A stretch of 7,354 nucleotides of DNA from Coriobacteriia bacterium (lineage in GTDB: Bacteria; Actinomycetota; Coriobacteriia; Anaerosomatales; JAENZW01), in the NCBI GenBank assembly GCA_029858605.1, contig JAOUET010000093.1, positions 1 through 7,354 on the forward strand, in the 5' to 3' direction. Each line of letters opens with the position of its first letter. The first letter of the stretch is position 1. This document shows positions 1 to 5,610 of the stretch, one piece after another. The position numbers were made by a program, and so were the translations under genes. The notes below the pieces were generated by a model that saw only the letters and a program-made list of their open reading frames with translations, had not been told where the DNA came from and did not search any database.

Positions 1-1432
1 CGTCCGTCAGCGTGCCGGTGATGGACGGAGTCCTGGGCCCGAGTTGCGCGTCGATGCCCGAGACTTCACTCCCGTAGACCGTGTAGATGGTCTCTGCTCC
101 ACCCTGCGTGCTCGAGTCATCCCACCACTCCAGCTCGTAGGGCCAGTCGTCGTCGTATTCGTCACCGAACAGCACGATGATCTCGGCGTTGCCGAGTCCG
201 TGAAACTCGTACTCACCGTTCGCGTCCGTCCACGCCCACCGCGCCGGCCACCAGCCGGCGTCCCAGTAGTACGCCCCGACAAGCACGTTGGCTACCGGGT
301 CACCGGTGCCCGCTTCGGTCACCGTACCGGAGATGCTGGGGGGACTCGGGGTGAGCGATTCGTTGATCGTGGTAGTGGCCCCGGGAGTTATGGCAATCGA
401 GTTCGCGTCATATATGTACGTGTCGTCGTGGTAGTACTCGTCCAGGTAGTAGCCGTCCTCGGTGCTGGGGTCGTGGAACTCGAGTACGTACTCGTCTTCG
501 ATCAGGTCGACAAGCGCGTAGCGCCCGTTCGCGTCCGTGAGATCGCTTCCGCGGAAGAAGTACGTCGAGGCCCAATCGTCGTAGTACCACGCCCGCACCT
601 CGATGCCCTCGACAGGCAACCCGTTGGCGGTCGACGTCACCTTGCCCGCTATCTCCGGCGTGACGTCGCGGACAATCAGTTTGTACCAGCCGGTCGCACC
701 GGCATTTGCCGTCACTCTCGCATACCGCTCGCCGCTTGCCTCGGCTACGTAGATCATCTGGCTGTACTTGCTCATCCACTGATCATCGTTCTCGTCGATG
801 GTCTCGAGCCAGCCCCCCATTGGACGTATCAGCTGGAGTATCGTGTCGGGCGACGTATCCGGCTGCGCATTCCACGGAGCGTCGGTCTCGATCACGTACG
901 TGTGCCCCGCAACGACATCGAACCTGATCCAGTCCTCTTCACCCGATGCGTACATCGAATGGAGCTGCGTCGCATCGGGGGTTGTGAGCGTCGCCTGCAC
1001 GCGGTTGTCGTCGTCCTCGTAGGCGTCGGCCGCCACGGTAGGCGCGAGGAGAACCGCTACTCCGTTGACGGTCGTCGCGCCGTCACAATAGAAGACTCTC
1101 CAGCCCTGCTGATAGCCGGCGGGGATGCCGCTATCTACCCAGGCCCGATAGCTGCCGGAGCTGACGTTCGTGAACTGGAAGTAGCCGTCGACATTTGCGA
1201 CAGCCGATGTCACGAATATCCAGTCCGGCCCGGAGTTCTGATAGAGCTTCACCGTCACTCCCGTGACGCCGCCGCCGGTATCCGCGAACGTTACCCTGCC
1301 GTTCACGGTCGCTCCGACAGCAGCGCTAGCCGCTTCTACCTGAACAAGCGTCAGCACAACTGCGCCAAGGAGCACGAGGAAGACGAGAAGGAGCCTTCGA
1401 GGGCAGAGCGTGTGCAAGTACGAGTCAGACAT
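1..1432 (-). CDS. Secreted surface protein with carboxypeptidase-regulatory-like repeats and a PPC domain (partial, C-terminus off left edge)
   Basis: The minus strand is open from an ATG at 1432-1430 to the window edge, giving 477 codons with no stop. Residues 12-37 form a Sec signal peptide: RR, a long Leu/Val core, then a probable cleavage site after A35-S36-A37. Residues about 41-130 are a first carboxypeptidase-regulatory-like (CarboxypepD_reg/Cna-B type) beta domain. Residues 136-256 match the bacterial pre-peptidase C-terminal (PPC) domain, with an acidic DAYEDDD entry, GEEDW at 164-168, DTILQL at 196-201, NDD at 215-217 and GWYKLIV at 248-254. Further beta repeats begin near 259, 366 and 469, opening with PEIAGKV, PSISGTV and PSITGTL. 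AAGGGG lies about seven bases before the ATG. Role: an exported cell-surface protein, probably structural or adhesive; no catalytic site is visible. It is a neighbour and partial paralogue of the CWB2 protein at 1611-4532. The anchor is unseen; a CWB2 end is possible but is only inference. Confidence 0.88.
   Translation of the reverse strand, partial: MSDSYLHTLCPRRLLLVFLVLLGAVVLTLVQVEAASAAVGATVNGRVTFADTGGGVTGVTVKLYQNSGPDWIFVTSAVANVDGYFQFTNVSSGSYRAWVDSGIPAGYQQGWRVFYCDGATTVNGVAVLLAPTVAADAYEDDDNRVQATLTTPDATQLHSMYASGEEDWIRFDVVAGHTYVIETDAPWNAQPDTSPDTILQLIRPMGGWLETIDENDDQWMSKYSQMIYVAEASGERYARVTANAGATGWYKLIVRDVTPEIAGKVTSTANGLPVEGIEVRAWYYDDWASTYFFRGSDLTDANGRYALVDLIEDEYVLEFHDPSTEDGYYLDEYYHDDTYIYDANSIAITPGATTTINESLTPSPPSISGTVTEAGTGDPVANVLVGAYYWDAGWWPARWAWTDANGEYEFHGLGNAEIIVLFGDEYDDDWPYELEWWDDSSTQGGAETIYTVYGSEVSGIDAQLGPRTPSITGTLTD
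665..1027 (-). other. PPC (bacterial pre-peptidase C-terminal) domain inside the partial surface protein
   Basis: This stretch encodes residues 136-256 of the left-edge gene. The order of signatures (acidic DAYEDDD, a short beta segment, GEEDWIRFDV, GHTYVIET, DTILQL, NDD, a closing GWYKLIV strand) is that of PPC jelly-roll domains. These occur in secreted proteases and surface proteins and are often removed or used for binding. Here the domain lies between two carboxypeptidase-regulatory-like repeats rather than at a protease C-terminus, so a binding or spacer role is more likely than protease maturation. Assignment is by motif recognition only. Confidence 0.75.
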
Positions 1433-1463
1433 CGCAACCCCTTAGAACCGTCCGCATCCCCGA

Positions 1464-1485
1464 ACCCAGCGGGAGTCCCCTGGGT
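1464..1485 (-). other. Hairpin at the predicted 5' end of the left-edge gene's mRNA
   Basis: ACCCAG (1464-1469) and CTGGGT (1480-1485) are perfect inverted repeats. They enclose a further GGG/CCC pairing (1471-1473 with 1477-1479) around a 3-base loop, with one bulged C at 1470. If transcription starts near 1488 from the -10 box at 1495-1500, the hairpin lies at the very start of the mRNA, where it could stabilise the message. The sequence is clear; the function is inferred. Confidence 0.4.
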
Positions 1486-1494
1486 CTGCCTAGG

Positions 1495-1525
1495 ATTGTA
1501 CCCCCGTGCGGACCAGGGGTGACAG
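1495..1525 (-). promoter_or_regulatory. Candidate promoter for the left-edge surface protein gene
   Basis: Read on the minus strand, 1500-1495 is TACAAT, five of six bases of the sigma-70 -10 consensus, 63 bases before the start codon. The -35 is weak: CTGTCA (1525-1520) matches TTGACA at four positions but needs a long 19-base spacer. The site lies between the terminator of the upstream gene and the next start codon, which is where a separate promoter would be needed. Confidence 0.45.
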
Positions 1526-1554
1526 CGGCACGCCGCCGGGCGAGACCGACGAAG

Positions 1555-1585
1555 AGAGGGTCCCGGCGCGAGTCCGGGACCCTCT
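1555..1585 (-). terminator. Rho-independent terminator after the CWB2 surface protein gene
   Basis: AGAGGGTCCCGG (1555-1566) and CCGGGACCCTCT (1574-1585) form a perfect 12-base-pair stem with a 7-base loop. It begins 25 bases past the stop codon of the minus-strand gene. The following U-tract on the minus strand is short and mixed (CTTCG), which is common in GC-rich genomes. The symmetric stem might also stop plus-strand transcription, but no plus-strand gene reads into it here. Confidence 0.75.
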
Positions 1586-1610
1586 TGAGTGGCTCAGTCG
1601 TGCTGTCGAG

Positions 1611-4532
1611 CTACTTCAGCGCCGCGCTGATCGCGGTCCTCACTGCGATTAGAACAGAGTTGGGTCCGCCGAACACGAAGCAGTTCTCGATGTTGCCCTC
1701 GTGCTTCTCGAGCCAGACTCTCGTCTCAGGTGTCAACACGTCGCCCTTGGTCAGCAGCAAGACCCCGTTCATGCGCCCGACAAGCGACCCGCCGGTCAGC
1801 GCGTCGGGTAGCTTCGCGGCTACGCCAACAACGCGGTCGGACAGCCATCCTTCGCCTATCGCGTTGTTGGCGATCGTGATGGCCGTCGTGTACCGGCTCG
1901 AGCCGTACCAGCGCTCGGCCTCTAGGTAGTCCACGACATCTTCGGAGACCGTGTTCGGTCCGCCTCCCACGATTATCCGATCGGGCCACAAGTCCCATAT
2001 CGCATCATCGGTCGCCAGCGGTATGTCGTCCGCGGACACCAGCAGAATCGGATAGCCGTTCCGCGCCGAAATCGGCGAGAGGGCGAGTGCGTCGAAGAAC
2101 TTAGTCGAATCCGCACCGTTGGCCACGAGAATGACTTCCGGCGGCTCTTCGGTCACCTCGCCGATGCGATATGCGACGGCCACAGCCAGATCGTAGCGAG
2201 ATCCGGTGGAGAGGATCCGGTCCTTCTTGAGCTTGCCGCCCGTATACGCGTTCAGTTCGTTGAAGCGCGCGTCCGGCACAGACACCGGACCGCCGACTAT
2301 GTGGACGTCAACGGTCCCGTTGGCTTGGGTGATCTCTTTTACCGCCAGCTTGACTTCGTCTGAGACGCCTGTTGATGACACTAGGAACAGTGGCGCTTCG
2401 TATGCGTAGCAAAGCCCACTTGCCGAGAGCGGATCTGCCGAAGCTCGGTCCTCGCCGCTCGACAGTATGATGTCCGTGACCCCCGGCCAGCTGCCGTCGC
2501 CGTCTGGATCGAAGCCTTGCTCCGCGATCTTTACGCTCGTCGAGTAGCGCGTGCGCCCGTACACCGGCTCGCCGGTGTCCGAAGGTGTGTAGTCCGGGGA
2601 AAGCCATATGTTCTGCACCAACGAGTCGCCGGTGAACTCTATGACGCCCGTGCTCCACTCGGCGTGGCCTTCGGCCCAAGCAGTGATCTTGTAGTATCCG
2701 GGCTCGACATAGAACAGCTCGTACGTTCCGTCAGTGTTCGTCCAGCAGGTGTCCCACCAGCCCCAGTAGCCTTCCCAGCGGGAGAGCTCGATATACGCGT
2801 CGTAGATCGGCGCGTTCGTGTTGATGTTCCGAACCGTCCCGTAGATGTCGGGATCGAGGGGCATCATGTCGCAGTCTTGAGTGTACTGACTCGAGCCGTC
2901 GGGCTCGAACGGGTCCACGACAATGTCCTGGTAGCCCCAAGCGGAGAAGACCAGCTTGTAGGCGTTGGCGTCAAGGTCGCGGATCTGGTAGAGCCCGTCC
3001 CAGTCCGTTTCCGTGACATAGAGCAAGTCCGTGCCGACGTAGAGCTCAACGTTGGCATCGACGGGTTCGCCGGTGAAGACATCCTTCACCAAACCACTCA
3101 GTTCTGGCAACGCAACCGCGAGCACAGCGTCAATGTCGGGCACGGGCGTGCCGTCGACCGTGGGGATATCGCTCGCCGTTTCTACGGAGGTCTTGTTGTC
3201 CCAGTACTCAGTTGCGTAGTAGTAGTTCCCGTACCCCCAGTAGTCTTCGAAGCCCACGCGGTACGTGCCCGTGCCCAGACCGTACAGCTCGTAGCTGCCA
3301 TCCCAGTCAGTCCAAGTCCAGGCTATGTCGTACCAGTCGCCGTCAAACTCGTACGCGGCCACGTCGATCTCGCCGAGAGGCTCGTCGTCCTCGTCCGTGA
3401 CCGTCCCCGTGATGCTGACGACCCCCTCCGTCAACATCGCGTCGATGCCGGTCGTCGGCACTCCAGCCGTGACCGTGACCGTGGTGGCCGATGAGACATC
3501 GACTGCATCATCGTAGAACTCAGGCTCGTACCAGCCATCCCCACTGTAGTAGTCCTCGAACCCTACCTTGTAATCGCCGGGCTCGAGACCCCAGACTGCA
3601 TACTCGCCGAGCTCGTCCGTGTACGAGTATTCGCAGTCATACCAGTCGCTTCCCCCGTACGCCCAAACAGTCACGTCGATCTCTTCAAGGGGGTCTGACG
3701 TGGCTGCGTCGCGAACGGTGCCGGTGATACTCATGTTCTCGACAACCGGCGAGAGCGACGCGTCGATGTTCTCCTCGGGTACCAACGGCGTCGGGTATAG
3801 ATCGGTGGCGTCGTCAATGACGAGGACGTCGTCGTAGAACTCGGCCTGGTAGCCTCCCGCCCAGCCATTCAAGTCCTCAAAGCCGACACGATACCCCCGG
3901 TCCGGAAGCAGGTCGTTGTAGTCGAGACCGACCAACTCGTAGTACCCATCGGCGTTGGTATACGCCCACGATGCGGAAACCCAGCTGCTTTCCCCGTCCG
4001 CATAGTAGTAGGCAGTGACGTAGACGTCTTCGAGCAGTGCCGACGTGTCTACGTCGCGAACGGTACCGGTGATGCTCGGGCCACCGTCCGCGAGGGACAC
4101 GTCTATGCCGGTCTTCTGCTCCCCACTGCCAATCGTGACGGTGGCTGCTGATGAGACGTCGGTTGCACCGTCGTAGAACTCACGCGCATACCAGCCGTCC
4201 CACCATTGGACGTCCTTGAAGCCGACCTTGTAGTCACCGGGTTCGAGACCGCCTACAAAGTAGTCGCCGTTGCCAGATGTCCACGTCATGGCCTCCCATG
4301 TCCCGTCAGACCAGTAGACGTCGACACGTATGTTGGGAATGAACAATCCGGTGGAATCGGCCGTGACATTGCCCGATATGGAGGCCAGCGCGACGGCAAT
4401 CTCGCCTCCGTCGCCGGGTGCCGCGACCCCGGCCTCGGCCAGTGCCGTTGCAGACAGAGCCAATAGGCAGGCGATTGCCATGGCGGCCAGAACCCCCCAA
4501 CGCCATCTCGAAACGATGCTCCATCCGCTCAT
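1611..4532 (-). CDS. Secreted surface protein: six carboxypeptidase-regulatory-like repeats plus three CWB2 cell-wall-binding repeats
   Basis: A complete 973-residue gene with ATG at 4532 and stop TAG at 1613-1611. GAGGGGG lies seven bases upstream and supports this start. Residues 1-32 are a signal peptide (arginines at 9 and 11, an Ala/Leu core, cleavage after A30-L31-A32). Residues about 51-645 hold six beta repeats, each opening with a variant of SITGTV and most containing DG-x-Y and G-x-Y-[KR]-V-G-F motifs. The first four also carry an E-[FY]-[YW]-D motif and are very rich in Tyr, Trp and Asp. Residues about 657-973 are three CWB2 repeats with R-Y motifs near 662, 780 and 881 and GG-P motifs near 748, 858 and 956. 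In Clostridioides difficile, CWB2 modules hold proteins non-covalently to an anionic wall polymer, so a wall-anchored stalk or adhesin is likely. No enzyme motif is seen. It is probably followed by its own terminator. Confidence 0.93.
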   Translation of the reverse strand: MSGWSIVSRWRWGVLAAMAIACLLALSATALAEAGVAAPGDGGEIAVALASISGNVTADSTGLFIPNIRVDVYWSDGTWEAMTWTSGNGDYFVGGLEPGDYKVGFKDVQWWDGWYAREFYDGATDVSSAATVTIGSGEQKTGIDVSLADGGPSITGTVRDVDTSALLEDVYVTAYYYADGESSWVSASWAYTNADGYYELVGLDYNDLLPDRGYRVGFEDLNGWAGGYQAEFYDDVLVIDDATDLYPTPLVPEENIDASLSPVVENMSITGTVRDAATSDPLEEIDVTVWAYGGSDWYDCEYSYTDELGEYAVWGLEPGDYKVGFEDYYSGDGWYEPEFYDDAVDVSSATTVTVTAGVPTTGIDAMLTEGVVSITGTVTDEDDEPLGEIDVAAYEFDGDWYDIAWTWTDWDGSYELYGLGTGTYRVGFEDYWGYGNYYYATEYWDNKTSVETASDIPTVDGTPVPDIDAVLAVALPELSGLVKDVFTGEPVDANVELYVGTDLLYVTETDWDGLYQIRDLDANAYKLVFSAWGYQDIVVDPFEPDGSSQYTQDCDMMPLDPDIYGTVRNINTNAPIYDAYIELSRWEGYWGWWDTCWTNTDGTYELFYVEPGYYKITAWAEGHAEWSTGVIEFTGDSLVQNIWLSPDYTPSDTGEPVYGRTRYSTSVKIAEQGFDPDGDGSWPGVTDIILSSGEDRASADPLSASGLCYAYEAPLFLVSSTGVSDEVKLAVKEITQANGTVDVHIVGGPVSVPDARFNELNAYTGGKLKKDRILSTGSRYDLAVAVAYRIGEVTEEPPEVILVANGADSTKFFDALALSPISARNGYPILLVSADDIPLATDDAIWDLWPDRIIVGGGPNTVSEDVVDYLEAERWYGSSRYTTAITIANNAIGEGWLSDRVVGVAAKLPDALTGGSLVGRMNGVLLLTKGDVLTPETRVWLEKHEGNIENCFVFGGPNSVLIAVRTAISAALK
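1614..2564 (-). repeat. Three tandem CWB2 (cell-wall-binding repeat 2) modules
   Basis: These encode residues about 657-763, 764-872 and 873-973 of the surface protein. Each has the same order: a GxxRYxx(S/A) start (GRTRYSTS, GSRYDLA, GSSRYTTA), a D-[AP]-L segment followed by a hydrophobic strand (APLFLVSS, YPILLVSAD, NGVLLLTKG), and an xxxGGP strand (HIVGGPVSV, IVGGGPNTV, FVFGGPNSV). Three copies is the number that folds into the known CWB2 trimeric arrangement, so the anchor looks complete. The first copy carries an Asp-rich loop, DPDGDGSW, at about 675-682. Confidence 0.88.
2595..4382 (-). repeat. Six degenerate carboxypeptidase-regulatory-like beta repeats
   Basis: Units of about 80-120 residues start near residues 51, 152, 268, 373, 477 and 562 of the CWB2 surface protein. 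Units 1 and 3 are the most alike, sharing GLEPGDYKVGF, a GWYxxEFYD motif, DVSSA and TGID. They also keep clear nucleotide identity, for example around 3480-3600 and 4140-4260. Units 5 and 6 lack the EFYDD motif and are shorter and more diverged. The pattern fits old unit duplication with recent homogenisation or selection among the N-terminal units. Confidence 0.8.
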
Positions 4533-4553
4533 GGCCGAACCCCCTCACGATCC

Positions 4554-4570
4554 CTGCGCGCGCCGCGCAG
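4554..4570 (-). other. GC-rich hairpin in the leader of the CWB2 protein gene
   Basis: CTGCGCG (4554-4560) and CGCGCAG (4564-4570) are perfect inverted repeats with a 3-base spacer, ending 21 bases before the start codon and just outside the ribosome binding site. It may be a leader structure or a protein-binding palindrome; the sequence does not show which. I found no convincing promoter between 4533 and 4617 for this gene, so read-through from the gene upstream is possible. Confidence 0.35.
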
Positions 4571-4588
4571 TATTCCGAAGTGCGACAA

Positions 4589-4608
4589 GAGTCCCCGATA
4601 GGGGACCC
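4589..4608 (-). terminator. Weak terminator or attenuator after the membrane-protein gene
   Basis: GTCCCC (4591-4596) and GGGGAC (4601-4606) form a perfect 6-pair stem with a GATA loop. One G-U and one G-C pair extend it to 4589-4608. It starts about nine bases past the TAG stop of the minus-strand gene and is followed on that strand by a short TTGT. The U-tract is poor, so termination may be only partial, letting some transcription continue into the CWB2 protein gene. Confidence 0.45.
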
Positions 4609-4617
4609 GTCCTGCTT

Positions 4618-5322
4618 CTAGTCCTCAAGCTTCGTGAGCCACAGCACTCCTACATCACCCTGTTCGCGAACAACCACTGTGCCCGAATAGGTTCCGCCCA
4701 CCTTCACCTTCTCAACCAGTTCGGGCAGCACCCACAGACTGGCGTTGTAGCCCGTGTAGTCCTTGAACTCTGATGCGTCTCCGTCCTTCGGCTCCGCCTT
4801 CACTATCTTGATGATCAGACGACCCCCCTGCTCTCCCCCGGGACCCCAACCGTAGGGCGAGAACGTGTAGCGGAAGGTGGCCGACGTGAAGCCTTCAGGG
4901 AGCGTGAGGAGGCCAAGGGTCTTGGGAGGGGGTGCCGTGAGCGTCTCGAGCTCGCTGCCCTCCGGCGCGAGTTCTTGCTCGGCGGGTCCAGCGCCGGGAG
5001 GGTGAGTCCCGCCGCTCTCCGAAGCAGCGCCGGCGTCCTCAACGTCCGCCGAATCCAGCTCTCCGGAACCGTCAAAGGGACCGTTCGCCCCTTCGTCGAC
5101 CCCGCCAGCTGCGGTGGCCTCGGCCGTCAGCGTGGATTCCCCTGATGCGGAATGATCGGACGAATCACCGCGTCGCAATAACGCCGCAGCTACGACGATG
5201 GCAACGACGGCGATCGCGACGGCGATGTATAGCCACATACGGGGGGTGAACTTGTGCGACCCCTCAGCTGTGTTCGCAGCCTCAGGCGCATCCTCGTCGC
5301 GTCCAGCCTTGCCGTCGTCCAT
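4618..5322 (-). CDS. Single-pass membrane-anchored protein of unknown function
   Basis: I do not recognise a named family. The frame is open upstream to 5610, but the start is placed at ATG 5322-5320, giving 234 residues. The upstream candidate ATG at 5382 overlaps a good -10 box (5383-5378), so it would not be in the mRNA. GGGGG precedes the chosen start at a normal distance. Residues 1-28 are hydrophilic and acidic. Residues 30-49 form one transmembrane helix (Trp, Ile, Ala, Val-rich), followed by RR. Residues 52-130 are a low-complexity Ser/Gly/Glu/Ala/Pro linker. Residues 131-234 look like a compact beta-rich domain (TSATFRYTFSPYGWGPGG, GGRLIIKIVKAE, GTYSGTVVVRE, VGVLWLTKLED). The likely topology is a cytoplasmic N-terminus with the C-terminal domain outside. 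It precedes the surface protein genes on the same strand, which hints at an envelope role but does not establish one. Confidence 0.8.
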   Translation of the reverse strand: MDDGKAGRDEDAPEAANTAEGSHKFTPRMWLYIAVAIAVVAIVVAAALLRRGDSSDHSASGESTLTAEATAAGGVDEGANGPFDGSGELDSADVEDAGAASESGGTHPPGAGPAEQELAPEGSELETLTAPPPKTLGLLTLPEGFTSATFRYTFSPYGWGPGGEQGGRLIIKIVKAEPKDGDASEFKDYTGYNASLWVLPELVEKVKVGGTYSGTVVVREQGDVGVLWLTKLED

Positions 5323-5377
5323 CAAACCCCCGGTGGTTGGAAGAGAGTCGCGAGAGACGTGAAGGAAGAGCATGTCA

Positions 5378-5406
5378 ATCATAATGCTCGCCCGAACTCG
5401 CAACAA
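5378..5406 (-). promoter_or_regulatory. Sigma-70-type promoter for the membrane-protein gene
   Basis: On the minus strand TTGTTG (5406-5401) and TATGAT (5383-5378) are separated by exactly 17 bases. The -10 matches TATAAT at five of six positions; the -35 matches at three, including the key TTG. The predicted transcription start is near 5371, leaving a leader of about 49 bases before ATG 5322. This site decides the choice of start codon for the gene. Confidence 0.6.
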
Positions 5407-5460
5407 TAGCCGAATCCCCTCGTATCCACGCCCTGAATCCACGCGTAACGAGGCGGCAAC

Positions 5461-5475
5461 GCGCCGATACGGCGC
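5461..5475. promoter_or_regulatory. Perfect 15-base palindrome, candidate operator
   Basis: GCGCCG (5461-5466) and CGGCGC (5470-5475) are perfect inverted repeats around ATA. The site ends 23 bases before the -10 box of the plus-strand promoter (5499-5504) and sits immediately upstream of where its -35 would be. It lies between the two divergent promoters, a typical place for a dimeric regulator to bind. No regulator gene is in the window, and a chance palindrome in GC-rich DNA cannot be excluded. Confidence 0.35.
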
Positions 5476-5495
5476 AGCGTCGCGCCTGCCCTGAA

Positions 5496-5504
5496 TGGTA
5501 GAAT
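5496..5504 (+). promoter_or_regulatory. Extended -10 promoter for the bi-domain oxidoreductase gene
   Basis: TAGAAT (5499-5504) matches the -10 consensus at five of six positions and is preceded by TGG, giving an extended -10 element. No good -35 is visible at 16-18 bases, which is tolerable for extended -10 promoters. Transcription would start near 5511, giving a leader of about 100 bases. Confidence 0.5.
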
Positions 5505-5510
5505 CCGGCG

Positions 5511-5610
5511 TGTCCCCAGCGGGGGGACCGTGGGAGGCTGTACGGGACGAGGATGGGGCAGCACGAACGTGCCCAACTGCACCTCCCACTGCCAAGTCGA
5601 CGGAGGTCAC
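5511..5610 (+). promoter_or_regulatory. Structured leader with alternative pairings over the ribosome binding site
   Basis: The leader holds three inverted repeats: GTCCCC/GGGGAC (5512-5517 with 5523-5528), GTGGGAGG/CCTCCCAC (5530-5537 with 5582-5589), and an inner GCAC/GTGC hairpin with GAAC loop (5561-5572). ACCTCC (5581-5586) is also the perfect complement of the Shine-Dalgarno GGAGGT (5602-5607). CCTCC can therefore pair with the upstream arm, freeing the ribosome site, or with the Shine-Dalgarno, hiding it. This layout resembles a translational riboswitch or protein-controlled leader, but the sequence matches no riboswitch class I can name. The Shine-Dalgarno is only three to four bases from the ATG, slightly closer than usual. 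Confidence 0.4.

Noticed and set aside
44..1522. Long plus-strand open frame of 492 codons
   Set aside because: It is antisense to the partial surface protein, which has a signal peptide, recognisable domains and a ribosome binding site. The plus-strand translation is Arg/Val-rich with no domain pattern, as expected for a mirror frame in GC-rich DNA.
2517..3494. Plus-strand open frame of 325 codons inside the repeat region
   Set aside because: It is a mirror frame of the beta-repeat coding sequence, with Val/Arg-rich composition and no plausible start signal or domain.
2595..4382. Repeats as a CRISPR array or DNA satellite
   Set aside because: The repeats are coding, about 240-350 bases long and diverged. 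There are no short identical repeats with unique spacers and no cas genes.
4467..4470. Lipobox at Cys22 of the CWB2 surface protein
   Set aside because: The Cys is inside the hydrophobic core (AIAC followed by LLAL) and lacks a proper lipobox. A signal peptidase I site at A30-L31-A32 fits better.
5323..5610. N-terminal extension of the membrane protein, up to 96 residues
   Set aside because: The extension overlaps the gene's own promoter and the divergent leader. Its composition is unlike a protein N-terminus, and the ATG at 5382 lies on the -10 box.
5511..5610. Known riboswitch (cobalamin, cyclic di-GMP, TPP) in the leader
   Set aside because: I compared the leader by eye with the conserved core sequences of these classes and found no match. 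Only the pairing logic resembles a switch.
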